In this document: one piece after another, positions 1-11,374 of the stretch
How positions within the stretch are numbered: position 1 is the stretch's first letter
Layout of the letters: each line of letters opens with the position of its first letter
From: Scolanthus callimorphus
Taxonomy: Eukaryota > Cnidaria > Anthozoa > Actiniaria > Edwardsiidae
NCBI GenBank assembly: GCA_033964015.1
Contig: CM066923.1
Span: 26,176,168 to 26,240,167, forward strand
Direction of reading: 5' to 3'
Length of the DNA: 64,000 bases
Notes under the pieces: generated by a model
Databases searched by the model: none
Seen by the model: only the letters and a program-made list of their open reading frames with translations
What the model was told of the DNA's origin: nothing
Position numbers and translations under genes: made by a program

Positions 1-1699
1 GGATTTTTCAACAGCACTTAATCGATCTTTCCTGCAAATATCACGTTGTACATTGCGGTACCGTCCTGAACGTGACTTGTCATCAACATAAGTTATGTAA
101 ACAAATCCCTTTCTTTGACTTTTTTCTGTCCGCTCATGAAATATAAATAAGATCTTGCTTCTGATTGGCTGGCATTCTTCAGGATAGCAGACCTCCCAAC
201 CATCTAGAATAATTTCCAATCCCTTTCTGAGAACCTATATATTTTGAGCGAAAAACAATGAAAACAGTAAATTCTTGAAATGATCCAGCCCCCAGGGGGT
301 ACTCCCATTAAAATATTTACTGTACAGCCCGGCGTAACTAATTGATAAAATTTGATAATCAATTTCCAATGGATAGGCAATTGATATCAATTAGTTAATT
401 GATTATCAACAGTTATCAGCAATTGATAGCCACTTGATACTCACTCAGATTTGGAACATTATCAATTTTTATCAATTGCCAAATAGAAATTGATAATCAA
501 AACAATTCTGTTTATATACCAAATAATTTTATTCAAAGCTCCTGGAAAGAACTTGCATAGCTTATCTTTACTGTTATAGTCAGTAATTTGAATAATGTCT
601 GCCGATTATTGGCCAAATATCCCCCTGACTCTTGAGTGAAATTTATCACGAGCAGTATGGGCCAGAATATTTCCAATGATTATTTACACAGGATTTATAT
701 TCCATGGTTCATTGATCAATTCAAAGGAAATTATAGGCCATTATCATGCAAAATGATTAATAATATTTAATAGTTATCAGAAAATAAAATCTAGTTTTCA
801 ATTCTACACATCCGTATTAGTAAAATTGCAAAGTTTGGTGAAGATTGCTTGAAAACTGACTGAGATATAAATTTTCAAAACTTCATATTCTGGCTTATTT
901 TTTTGCAAGAAATGTGTGGGAAAATACATCGAAATGAGACTGGATGGGCATGGCTTTGAATTGCTTTGAAATCTCTTCAGTTTTGTGACATGTATAAGGT
1001 ATTTGGAAAAGACGAATCATGACATTTTTCAGTATGTTGATGGTATCTTTCCACCGCCGTAGCCAGAAAAAAATTGTTACAGAGGCAGAGTAAGGTTAAA
1101 GGCTGCAGGTTTAAAAAAAATAATTCTGGTTCTTTCAGTAAGAAAAAGAAAATTTTTTACCAAGGCAAAAGGTATGCTGGCTACAGCGGTGCTTTCAGGG
1201 TTATTCTTAAGCTTGGCTACATCTGCTTTGGCATCTTTTGGCTCAATGAGCACCCCCTATCCCCACCCCTAGGGATAAAAACTTTCTCTTGCTAAATGCA
1301 TGTCTCCTCAAATTTTATAATAGGATGTGAATTATCGTTATATGTGTTCTAACTACATGAAGAAGGATGTTCCCCCAGGAATTGAAGGAATTGCTGTCTA
1401 TATAGAACAGTGGAAAAAGGTACGACCAATAGGGAAGGAGAAATTCTACACAATGGTTTAGTTGCAAACTATAGTTACAAATGCTAGAGACCAGGAACCA
1501 ATAAAATATCTGCTCCTGCCACGTGTGTAGTGCACCTTTCCAGCTTACCAATTTTTTTCTTAATGTTTACTGTAAATTGTTCTTCTGAAAAAGGGGGTCC
1601 ACAGGCACCCTAGGACCACCCCAGCTATGCCCCTGCCTGCCGCCTAATGTCGTTTAGGCATTCAGGGGTTCTTCACAGAGATTAAATAACTTTGTGACA
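1..1699. other. AT-rich non-coding stretch
   Basis: No convincing exon, RNA gene or complete mobile element is visible. The open frames here are short, lack splice context and have no recognisable motif. A cluster of AATTGAT/ATCAATT words at 338-500 is listed separately. AFMID needs one or more upstream exons, and they could lie here unseen or to the left of the window. Confidence 0.5.
338..500. repeat. AATTGAT/ATCAATT-rich local repeat
   Basis: About a dozen copies of TTGATA and its complement TATCAA, in both orientations, are packed into about 160 bp. The stretch is probably a degenerate palindromic repeat. No clean terminal repeats or target duplication were found. Confidence 0.4.
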
Positions 1700-1875
1700 A
1701 TGTGTGGTTCCAAAAAATATCCATACCCCCTCCACGGAAGGGTGTTGAAAAGTGACCCCTCCATCCCTCTGGAATTTCCAAAGAAAAATACAGTATTTGT
1801 ATGGAAAAGATCAGGTAAATAATTGACCCCCCCCCCTTCCGTAGGGGGGATATGGATAATTTCTTGAACCACAAA
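1700..1875 (+). mobile_element. MITE with GTGTGGTTCC termini
   Basis: The element begins TGTGTGGTTCC and ends near a degraded GAACCACA, giving terminal inverted repeats. Its core carries the family words TGTTGAAAAGTGACCCC, CTCTGGAATTTCC and ATACAGTATTTGTATGGAAA. Related copies lie at 12528-12682, 14419-14572 and 19667-19832, with a fragment at 53346-53432, so this is an interspersed family and not a gene. Confidence 0.75.
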
Positions 1876-3165
1876 ATTAAGTTCAGCCAAACCCAGAACA
1901 AATTCAATTTTAGGCTTCACGAGGAGAAGGTTATACTTGAAATGTTACAAGACACTTAAAAACATCTAAGGAAAAAAAATCTTAAAAGTATTTTTGACGT
2001 TTCTTGAAAGTAGGACATCATAAGTGACACCAGGAGCTTCTGGTGACACCTATTGTAAGTAACAACATTGGGAATTTCCAAAGCAGTGTTCAAAGCATTA
2101 GAAAGTTCTTTTCTTACACAAAATGATATATAGAGAGAAAACTCCAACTCCAATCAGATAAAATGGTGTGAAGTTACAGCTAATGAAAGAAATGAAAATT
2201 TCCCGCCAAATGACCATATATGGTCCCATTGTAGCCATTTGCGATTTCAAATGCGAGAAGAATGGCTATTTCGACACAGGGACAAAGACAATGTTGTTTA
2301 AAAAGTTGTTTTCTTCATTGGGGTTTGTGGGCCACGGCTGTGACACATTTTTCGTCACGAAATACGTCATAAATAAGCTGACAGTATACGTTTAATACTG
2401 GACATTCTTAGAAGAACTCTCAGGGGATCCATTTTCGTCTGTTCATGAAAAATAAACTCAGGCGGAGATGACGTGTGTGCGCATGCGCAAACATAAAAAT
2501 ACAAGAAAACTCATTCTCATTTCCGCATAATGCGTGTCATTGGATTATGATACATAAAAGTGATGATTAAAACACGGCAACTGCGAGAAAGTTGTTTGCA
2601 TTAACGTTGGATAAATTATCGACAACCTGTCCCACATGGATCTCTTACACACTCTTCAGGCCTATAAATATGTTGGTGAAGCATACATAATGTTGATTGT
2701 TCACTAACGGTACAAGGGGCGTCCTTATATGGTCTGGTGGCCGGGCGTACTCTCACCCATAGGTATCTAGCTACTGAGCAATTCAACACCAGGATAGCGA
2801 CTGTCAGGGCCGAAATCTCTGGCGTGGGCGTAAGAACTGTACGGTCGCCATACGACGCTTCAGCTCTATGTCTGGAAGTATGGTCCTATTTTTTTCCTCA
2901 AGTTGAGTAAATACGCCGAATTGAACATGTTGAGCGTATCGTGTAAATCGGATTTATATTGGCAGTATTATAAGAGCACGTTGGTATTATTTGCTCTAGT
3001 TTCATGGTCACTTGTACTGATTGTCGCTTGCACAATTTTCTTCAAACTTGAATGACGAAAAATGGAAAGGTCTATTATGACACCCAAAAAGGCTGGGGGC
3101 ATGAAAGATTTCTCGCGCAGGAGGGTCGTTTATAAAAGTACCACTGCCAGAATTTCTGCTCGCAT
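1876..3165. other. non-coding stretch
   Basis: No supported gene or element was seen. Open frames of up to about 75 codons are present but none shows a family motif or flanking splice sites that fit AFMID. Confidence 0.45.
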
Positions 3166-3347
3166 TACAGCCATTCTCAGTTACACGCGGTCGCCGGGAA
3201 AAAAGCTTGCAAGCAAAAACTCGTTTTTTTTGTCAAAGTTTCCATGGCAACGCACGTGCTTTCGCCGCTCAGACAAGACAGAAAACGAGTTTTCGCTTGC
3301 AAGTTTTTTTCCCGGCGACCGCGTGTAACGAGAATGGCTGTGAGCAA
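3166..3347. mobile_element. palindromic MITE, about 180 bp
   Basis: Left arm GTTACACGCGGTCGCCGGG is matched as a reverse complement by CCCGGCGACCGCGTGTAAC on the right. The arms continue inward through CTTGCAAGC and ACTCGTTTT on each side, about 60 bp per arm, around a short centre. This is a non-autonomous foldback-type element. A reading frame across it is a by-product of the palindrome. Confidence 0.8.
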
Positions 3348-3540
3348 ACGAAGTATCGTCTCGTAACGATGGTCAGCGAAAGCTAAAAACCTCGAAAACA
3401 AATCGTATATAATCTAACTACGTCTCAATCCACCCGACCGTGCTTTTTAGCTTTACTTCTTCTTAAATAGTTATCTGATAAGATGGTCTTATTAGTTTTA
3501 CTGATAATTCCGTGATCGCTCCTGGAGCATGCGTGTATCA
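3348..3540 (+). repeat. interspersed repeat A, copy 1
   Basis: The stretch from GAAGTATCGTC to CTCCTGGAGCATG resembles 8983-9168 in the same orientation, with scattered substitutions. The shared words include CGTAACGAT, CAGCGAA, GATCCATCCGACC-like and TTTCTGATATGATGGTCT-like runs. The type of element is unknown. Confidence 0.6.
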
Positions 3541-4235
3541 TGACAGGCTCCCTTTAAACAAACAACAACAACTACAACGACAACAAAACAGCTTATTGTG
3601 TCCTCTGAAGGTTAAAAATATCCGACCATTTTAAACTCGACGCGAGCGAGTAAAAGACGATGAAGAACCTTAATGACTCACAAATATGCAGTTAAAAATT
3701 ATTGATACAGTTTCCATCATTTTATTGCAAATAACAAACGGCCATGACTATGCCGACATACCCAAGGGCGGATTTAGTCTGTTGCAACTGCAGCAAACGC
3801 TACTACAGTCAGATTACTGGGAGGTTTTTTTTTCTTGTCATTTATTGTCATAAATATGATTGCGCTATAGTCAGATTTCATCCTAAATCCGCCATTGCTT
3901 TGTCCCTATTTTAGTATTTATTTAGGCATTATAGCACTTTCTAATGGCTTTATCGGCGCAATAGAGCACGTGCAATGTTGCTAGAGACACGAGAACGTTG
4001 TAAATCCACGAGCCACAGGCAAGTGTTTTTAAAGTGTTTCGAGCGTCCCTCCCCAACATCACAAGTGCTCTATTTGCCAGTAAAGTCATATAAAGTTGTG
4101 CTCTAAGGCTTTTATGATATAGTGGGAGAGAACCATCCCTTAATCGGTGAAATAGAACATAGATTTCGACCAATCAGAGCGCGCGTTATATCGTATATTA
4201 TATTATACATATCACTTGGGCATTTTGTTTTTCAG
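3541..4235. other. non-coding stretch before AFMID
   Basis: It contains an AAC-rich microsatellite near 3559-3590 and a short inverted pair, GGCGGATTTAG at about 3774 and CTAAATCCGCC at about 3883. A polypyrimidine tract ending TTTTTCAG at 4235 is the acceptor for the first AFMID exon recognised. No upstream AFMID exon was found. Confidence 0.5.
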
Positions 4236-7200
4236 AGAGTGAGAGGGCGAGGGAGGTATTTGATGTGGAGCTAGATATTCCCTATGCCAACACTAGTCCC
4301 AGAACCAGGCTAGACCTTTACAAACCTAAACAGCTATGCAGTCAGTCTCGTAGTCATGGTAAGATCTGGTCAGCCGACGATGTTCCGACCAATAGGAGAC
4401 CGTACCGAAGACGTCCCGAGTACATTCCGAATACGTTCCGAACGAAATTAACATATCTCCTTGATAACGACAAAAAATGTATTCATTATAAAATTGACAC
4501 CAATCAACCAAAAAACTATTATTTTGAAACAATGTCATTTATGTGACCTCCAGCGTTATCGCCGAAGAACGGGTTAAAAAAATTTTGACAAGCGATATCA
4601 GTTGAAAACTACTTTTTAAAAATGAGAATCCGAAAGCCATGTCGTTCTGTCATTTAGGCGAGGAACACAAAGTCTATGCAGGTTGTTATGCGAGGAAAAC
4701 CTAGTGACCAATTGTAAAAGGGTTTGCCAGACGTGCAAGAAAATAGGGACCACTATCACTTCAATCACTAATAATGAGAAATGGGTGTTTACCCCCTTCA
4801 CCAGCTCTGGAACCCCTCTGGGAGGGGATATTCAAGTTCCAGAGGGGAGGGAGATGGGGGGAGGGGAGGGAGTCAAACGCCTTGTACTGTATTCTAAAGC
4901 AAATATACATCACACTGCTGGAGATCGAGCCTATTGCAGGCAAAAAAAATTATCAACTGGATTTTATCCACCCATAGACCCAGACGTACTGATATTCATA
5001 CATGGTGGCTACTGGGAACAATGCAGGTAAGGAACAACTATACCGAACCACTAGTATTGGACAAATGCCATTATTATATAGCTCGTGTTTATTCGATCAA
5101 AGCTCGCGCTCTGATTGGTTCTATCATGGTCACGTGGCGGGCTACAAATCCTATGTAGCCCACGCGGGCTACAATTAAAAAATTGTTGCCCGCGCGGGCG
5201 ACATCGCTAGAGCGAGAAATTTCGGCGGATGATTTTTTATGATTTTTACCGTTTTTTCTTTTTGCTATATAATAAAACACTTAATGACTGCACCCTCAGG
5301 AAACAGCAAGTTTTGCTTTCCCTCGAATCTCGATGTTTCCCTCGACTTCGTCTCGGAAAACATCGAGATTCTCGGGAAAACAAAACTCGCTGTTTCCCTC
5401 GGAAGCAGTGATTAAGTGTATAATGTTGCTTTATTTGTACGCGGCTCCAATAAACGTCTCTTCTCGACTCTTCTAGCTTCTCGTCTTGTCTTTGGTGTTT
5501 TTAGCTAGAAAATGAATTATGAATATAATTCCTGTGCAGTCCTTGCTCAGTATGACAATACCGATGCATGTATATGTAGCATTGTAGTAGAAATGCATGC
5601 GCAGATTTAGAAGAGGGGGGCGGGGATGGCCTCCATTATTTTCACTTTGGACCACCCTTTCTGGAGATCCAGGCCGCCTCTAAAATTTACGGCGATCTTA
5701 TGATTGTTATGGCGATATGCCTGCAAGAGACCCATGACTCCTTTTTTTTGCTTTGAACAAATATTTGGAAATTCATTAAGAGACCCCTGAACATACTCCA
5801 GCCTATTTTTTATTTTATTTTTTGCTTTGAACAAATAGCTCTGGAAGTACATGGTCAGGCTCGTAGCTCGCATTCTTGAACTGGGGTTTGTTGTCCTCAG
5901 TTTTTCAGAAAAAAACTCTCTCGCCTTAACAACTTGCATTTTGCTTGAAAAGAGTTCCTTAGCGAGATTCGAGGCAATACTCCAAATACATATGAATTCT
6001 ATCAAATCAAATCAAATCAAATCAACTTTATTTCTCTTGTAGCTATTATAGTTGGAGCAATTACACATAATATAGGTATGGAGAGAGTTTGTTTTTTGTT
6101 AAAAAAAGTGCAAGCAGGGAGACCAAGTGAACTATACAGTTTTCTAGTTAGCCTCTCTAGAGCAGATTAAAAAGATCAACCCCAACCTTTCCCTGGAGAA
6201 TTTAAATCCCTCCCCAATGTTTAGTTTGTTGGGACTTATTATCCGAGTTAATGCCCTCTGAATAACAACGGAAACCACATCAACTGTAAACTAAGTGATC
6301 ATAAATCACGCCTACCCTTTCAAAATTGCTGGATCTATTCCTTTATTGTAGTAAGACAGAGCATGGTGTTGCGGCTTTACCTGTATTGACAGTTAAATCA
6401 GTAGTCACTGCTGTTATAGATTATGACCTCCTACCTAATGGTGAGTGTTTAGATGCTGCGCGTATTTTTAAAGGCCCATCACCAACCGAGAGCCTTTGCG
6501 GCGCTTAGCCAATCAGAGCACCCGAAAAACAATGGATGAATTTAAAAACAAAAGAAAACGGGGCGCAAAGGCTCCCGGTTGGTGATGGTCCTTTAAATGT
6601 TTAAATTGGAGCAGTTGCAAATATCCCCCCCCCCCCCCTGTTGAGGACCCCCGATTCAGCTACCCACCCTGGAATTCCAGTGCTTTTTTGCACCGTTTAG
6701 CCACCCTGCAAATCCATATTTTTGGATTTTTTGCTCCGTTACCACGGTTACCACCTACCCTGGAAATCAAAGGTTCTCAACAAGGCAGGTTCGCTTATTT
6801 TGTTTTTTTCTGTCAGTGACTCTAGATGAGATTGTGAGGCAGACTCACCAAGCTGTGGAGCTCATTTCCAACAAATTTCCCTCCTCACGGTAATGTATTC
6901 ATGATTGTAAATTTGTTTATTACTATGTACGAAATTTGAATGCTTCCCTTCTGTGAAAATTTCATTCCATATAGTCTATTAAACATTTGGAAGTACGTTT
7001 TAAACTGTTAGAGAATCGAAATATGGAATTTTAGTTGATAATTTTCAAGCAAATGCCGCGACAAATGCAACAAAATAGTAATTATGACGTGTTTGTATGT
7101 GCGTCCCTAGTTTGTTTATCTATGGCCACTCGGCAGGGGCTCATCTTGCTGCTATGTTGATGACGATGAGCAGATGGACTGGACCCACGATGCCTGACAG

Positions 7201-10200
7201 AATAGGAGGTAGAAATGAAAATTATAAGACTCTTTTGGATTTTCTTACCAGACCATAAAGGCAATGACCTGATTGGCTTAGAGGGGTTGACTGGCAAAAA
7301 AAAACACAAAATCCCAAACCGAAAATGTTTTGAGAACGCGTAGCGGGATTCCAGGGAATTTAACTGTAAAATATGTTCTTCAGCACACCTTTTCGCTGGA
7401 AAAATAAAAGAAAATCACAATCAATCACATCGAAAATGTACTTCCTGGTAACCCTCGAGACTGATTGCAGTCTGTGAAAATGAGTGCGCGAAAAAACGAG
7501 CGCCGATGCATGGCTTGAATTAGCCAAAGAAGGGACTGCAGGTAGTCTAGTAACCCTCCTGTCCTCATTGGTTTATTGTAATTCTTGTTCTAAAGGTTTA
7601 CTTCTGGTCTCTGGGGTGTACGACTTAGTGCCGATCCTGAAGACGAGAGTGTTCCAAAATCGAAATATCGGAAGGTAGGATGTAACGGGTGTACATTTTA
7701 GCGGAACTCCCCGCGCCGAAGGCGCGGAGTGGAGCCCCATACGTATCATTCAACGTCGCACGAGAAAGCAACCCATCCAAGCCAAAACGGAACGATCAGC
7801 GGTTTACGAAAACATCGCATGCTCGTCTTTACGCATGCGCACTTGCGTTAGTGTCGACCTGTTTACACAGCCATTTGCAGTCCGTCTTTGATCACAGCGC
7901 GCGCTTCGTCCTCCACAACCAGCACAGGCAAAAACTTGTTGCATTTTGACGCCAACTCCCCCAAAATACATCGATAATCACAGAGATTCTGGATTATTTA
8001 CATTTGTAAAGAAGTAAGCAGATAGAGATGCAAGAAGAAATGGGACTGAACTAATAGCGAAATGGGTGAATATTTGCCAACTTTCTGTTGCTGGTGTAGC
8101 CTGCGATGGAAGAGAGAATCTGTTTCAGCTCAATTAATTAATCAGTCATTTTCAAGCGTAGGTTGGGTAACCATAAATTCCTACCCTGCTAGTAGAGGCT
8201 TTTCCACTGTCTCTCTCATTTACGTTGACCTAATTTATTCGCCATTCGATGGTGCGCGTTGTTGTTATTCTGCCCCGAGGAATAACAAACTTATGCCCGT
8301 TTTAAACGTCGAACATAATTCTGTCGCGCTAAATTGACTGGGTTTATTAGTTTAATTTCGATACCAGAGTTATCAGATTAATATAGCCTGTCTGGCGAAT
8401 GAAGAAGTTTAAGGAACACTGGAAGGATTCGGAATTGTAATTTAGCGCGACAGTGGCGCGGCGTTTAACGCACGACAGACCAGGTGTAGCGTTATGGCGT
8501 TTGCCTCCCACCGCTGTCACCCGAGTTCGAGACGTGGCTTCGCCTTTATATCGTCGAATCGGAAGTACGGATACAACGATACCCCGATTTTACGATACAG
8601 GTTTCCTGCCCCCGTGACATATCGTAAATTGGGGTTCCTCTGTATATATATTAATTTGAGGTATTCAAGTGTTAAATTTCATTTTTGTTTTTCTACCTCA
8701 CTTCCCACAGATCAGATGCGTTACGCAACAGCCCACTTGCGTTAATCCGTGCCAATCCGCCAACCTTCCGCTGCCCTGTGCGTGTGTCCCTAGCCGAACA
8801 CGAGCCACCCTCGTTTCACAAAATGTCCGAAGAGTTTTCACAGGTGAGCTGATATACAAAGGCTGAGACAAAGCTGTATCTATACCGTACTTTATCGCGT
8901 CTGTCGTCCAGGGGAGGCGCCAAGTGGAGAGGGGAGATTTAAAGGGAGGCTGTCACGCAACTGCGCAGCTGTTCTGCGCATCTCAAAGAAGTATCGTCCC
9001 GTAACGATTGCCAGCGAAGGCTGAAAACCACGAACACAATCCGTTTTAATCTCGCTATTTCTCGATCCATCCGACCAAATGTTTACGTTTTACATATTCT
9101 TTAATAGTTTTCTGATATGATGGTCTAAATAGTTTTGCTCAGTGATCGTTCCTGGAGCATGGGCGTGCTTTTTGCTGGAAATAGTGTCAATCGTGTGAGC
9201 TGAATTTAGGCTTAATGCATTCCATTATCCAGTTAGTGTGTGCAAGTTCATGCAAGCTTGTGGCCAATGCTAACGTACTCTAAAGTAGCGCATGAGAATC
9301 AGGCAACTCTCCACACGGTACCCGACTAACCTTTTACAATCTCGTACCCAGAGCATCTTTGAGCCAGCGGCAAGAACAGGGCTCTGGAATAATATTTTTT
9401 TTATACCCAGATTTTGGGTAGTCTTCAGGGCGCATGCGTTTGACCTTTACTGAAATCATGGATTTGTCACAAAGATTTTCAATATGTCTTAGTAATGTTT
9501 CACATTTTATAATCGTGGTTATAAAACCAGCTAAAAAGAGCTTTGAAAACATAAATTACTGAAACATTTCGTTCAGTTTTGAGCAGGTTTTGAGTTTTGC
9601 AAAACAGCACGGTCTCTGACTGACATTGAAAGTGGCGTGATCTTCGTCAGCTTCGCGCGCGTGACAATTTTTGTCAACCATTTATATATCGTGATTTACA
9701 TCGTCTTTCGGATTTAGACAATAAAAAAACTGGCACATTGTATAAATAGCGCGCAGAGCGCATCCAAGGGATGAGACATTCATATGGATATTTGCGGCAT
9801 TAAAGTGCCTACACTTACATATTTTCCATTTACATTTTGATGATAGGTTCTCAAGTCACATGGCATAGCTACCTCCTACTCGGTACTAGCCGACGAGGAC
9901 CACTTCTCCGCCGTCGCAAGCTTAGCTAACCCTCAGTCACTGTTCTCTAAGGTAATCAGCTTCACTATAGCTACGCAATTCTCGTCTGCTCGCGGGTGAG
10001 GCTCTGGGGACATCCATTTGAGGGCCGCACAGAAAGTTGTCTCTCTCAACGGCTCTGTATCAAATCGCGCCCATACGTCAGTAGCTGTCACCAGAGCCTC
10101 CCCTGCGAGCACAGGTTACCCAAGTTCGGTGCTTGTACTTTGTTGTGGTGTCCAGATCCCTTTTCTCTTGGCCGCGCGTGACGGTTCACTTGACTGGTTT

Positions 10201-11004
10201 TTGCCCTGTATACGTCAGACGAAGCTGGCTCGTCCAAGTCCGACAGGGTTTCGAGACAGCAAAACCCAGTCAAGTGCGAGGTAAGTAACGCACCTTGTGC
10301 CGGCTGATGGGCGGGAGGTCCGACTATCAAAATCTAGACTGGTGGGTAGTTTTCACTGTATTTTTTTTTCGTACAAATCACTTATTTTGGTCGAATAAAT
10401 CATCTTTGGAGTTGGGATATATCGTCAATTTTAGCGTGCCAGGAACCAAAGTTACCAGTTACCTTTACTAACGAAGGAGAACGAGAGTAGCTTACGTTGG
10501 AAAGTGAAAAAAACACCTTAAACATGACCAAATTCGCTCTTGATTTCACATGTGTAGTGGGAATTAATCTGTCAACAGCTTAGTTTCTGAAAACATTTTT
10601 GACTATGTTGTAGATTGCACAGAAAACCATCGTCGAACCGTCACGCGCGGCCAACAGAAAAGGGATCTGAACACCACAACAAAGTACAAACACCGAACTT
10701 GGGCCACCTGTGCTGTGAGGTGACGAGCCAGGGAGCTCTGGGTTCTAGAATGTACTGCGCATCAAATGACATGGAATGCTACCCATTATAAATAAACTGA
10801 AAAAAAAAAAATGCATTGAAGAGGTCTGTTTTGCCTAGTAGGTTTTGTGACCTGCATTCTGTTGATCGTTATCCTAATATGGATTGGTTCAAGAGCAAAC
10901 TGGCCAAGGACAGGCCAACAGGGAAAACATGATGATAATGATAATGATGATATTATTCATTCTTCTCAACTCCTCAGGAAATCTCAGCAATGATGTCCGT
11001 CTGA
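4236..11004 (+). CDS. AFMID: kynurenine formamidase (arylformamidase), nine exons, N-terminus missing
   Basis: Hydrolyses N-formylkynurenine to kynurenine and formate in tryptophan breakdown; cytosolic alpha/beta hydrolase. Exons: 4236-4358, 4978-5026, 6352-6440, 6817-6889, 7111-7208, 7596-7674, 8711-8843, 9847-9951 and 10978-11004 (TGA). Every junction is GT/AG and all phases join, giving 257 codons plus stop. Numbering from the first whole codon, the oxyanion motif HGGYW is at 49-53, the nucleophile elbow GHSAG at 116-120 (Ser118), then SGVYDL, RNSP, and DEDHF with catalytic His233. The expected acid position reads E201 (AEHEPP) where the family usually has Asp. From memory of vertebrate AFMID at about 300 residues, some 45-50 N-terminal residues are missing. 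Exon 2 was placed at the TAG acceptor ending at 4977; the alternative at 4939 breaks phase. Exons 8-9 recur at 62.67-63.18 kb. Family call is by motif and order; very likely. Confidence 0.88.
5272..5425. mobile_element. palindromic MITE, family B, copy 1
   Basis: The ends read CACTTAATGACTGC and GCAGTGATTAAGTG, with internal arms TTTCCCTCGA / TCTCGGGAAA around a centre CTCGACTTCGTCTCGG. A second copy lies at 53524-53645. It sits in an AFMID intron, so it does not affect the reading frame. Confidence 0.75.
6000..6026 (+). repeat. (ATCAA)n microsatellite
   Basis: Five consecutive ATCAA units lie in an AFMID intron. Confidence 0.8.
6173..6296 (-). repeat. interspersed repeat C, reverse copy
   Basis: Read on the reverse strand it begins AGTTTACAGTTGA and continues through CCATTGTT, TTAACTCGGATAA and CCAGGGAAAGG. 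It is a diverged copy of the sequence at the start of each half of the 12.26-16.05 kb tandem duplication. It lies in an AFMID intron. Confidence 0.7.
6467..6598. mobile_element. palindromic MITE, about 130 bp
   Basis: The ends pair as TTTAAAGG.CCATCACCAACCG and CGGTTGGTGATGG.CCTTTAAA, with further arm pairing through GAGCCTTTGCG. It lies directly after the donor of AFMID exon 3, in the intron. Confidence 0.75.
8475..8540 (+). other. possible tRNA-derived SINE head
   Basis: GTAGCGTTATGGCG near 8487 resembles a Pol III A box and GAGTTCGAGAC at 8523 matches a B box, at tRNA-like spacing. A clean cloverleaf, discriminator or A-rich tail could not be made out, so a functional tRNA is unlikely. 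Lies in an AFMID intron. Confidence 0.3.
8983..9168 (+). repeat. interspersed repeat A, copy 2
   Basis: Diverged relative of 3348-3540 in the same orientation, running from GAAGTATCGTCCCG to CCTGGAGCATGG. It lies in the AFMID intron before exon 8. Confidence 0.6.
10110..10712. mobile_element. hAT-like non-autonomous element with known empty site
   Basis: Inverted ends CACAGGT and ACCTGTG begin arms of about 75 bp carrying CCAAGTTCGGTG, ACTTTGTTGTGGTGT and GGCCGCGCGTGACGGTT. The flanks CTGCGAG and CTGTGAG look like a 7-8 bp target duplication with one change. The paralogous block at about 62.91 kb has CTGCGAG once and no insert, which fixes both boundaries. No transposase frame is present. 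The hAT call rests on the duplication length and is tentative; the insertion itself is clear. Confidence 0.8.
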
Positions 11005-11017
11005 CCATGGAAGAGGT

Positions 11018-11374
11018 TACATGGTCTTGATCAAGTGTTCCGTTAGAATGCAATAGAAACGAAACGTTGAGAGGCTGGTATGGATCAAGTGTTTCATTGA
11101 GAGTGCAATAGAAACGGGTGACTGCGAGGCTGGTCTTGATCGAGTGTTCCATTAGATAGAGTGCGATAGAACCAGATGATCGAGAGGTTGGCCTTGATCA
11201 AGTGTTCCATTAGATAGGGTGCGATAGAACCAGATGATCGAGAGGTTGGCCTTGACCAAGTGTTCCATTAGATAGAGTGCGATAGAACCAGATGATCGAG
11301 AGGTTGGCCTAGATCAAGTGTTCCATTAGATAGGGTGCGATAGAACCAGATGATCGAGAGGCTGGTCTTGATCA
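11018..11374 (+). repeat. minisatellite in the AFMID 3' flank, unit about 57-60 bp
   Basis: About six units share TTGATCAAGTGTTCCATTAG, GAGTGCGATAGAACCAGATG and ATCGAGAGG. The same family fills 63210-63905, with one unit near 61339-61385. It starts just after the AFMID stop codon, so it may be transcribed as 3' UTR. Confidence 0.85.

Larger units (their letters stand above)
9447..11374 (+). repeat. duplicated block, copy 1 (AFMID 3' end)
   Basis: From TTACTGAAATCATGG at 9447 through AFMID exons 8-9 and into the 3' minisatellite, this block matches 62149-63905 in the same orientation. Copy 1 alone has the 603 bp hAT-like insertion; copy 2 alone has about 85 extra bases near 62425-62530. Non-coding parts differ by substitutions and indels, while exon 8 is identical. 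Confidence 0.85.

Noticed and set aside
4940..4977. Earlier acceptor for AFMID exon 2 (TTGCAG at 4934-4939)
   Set aside because: Its phase does not join exon 1: in the required phase a stop appears before HGGYW. The TAG acceptor at 4977 joins cleanly.
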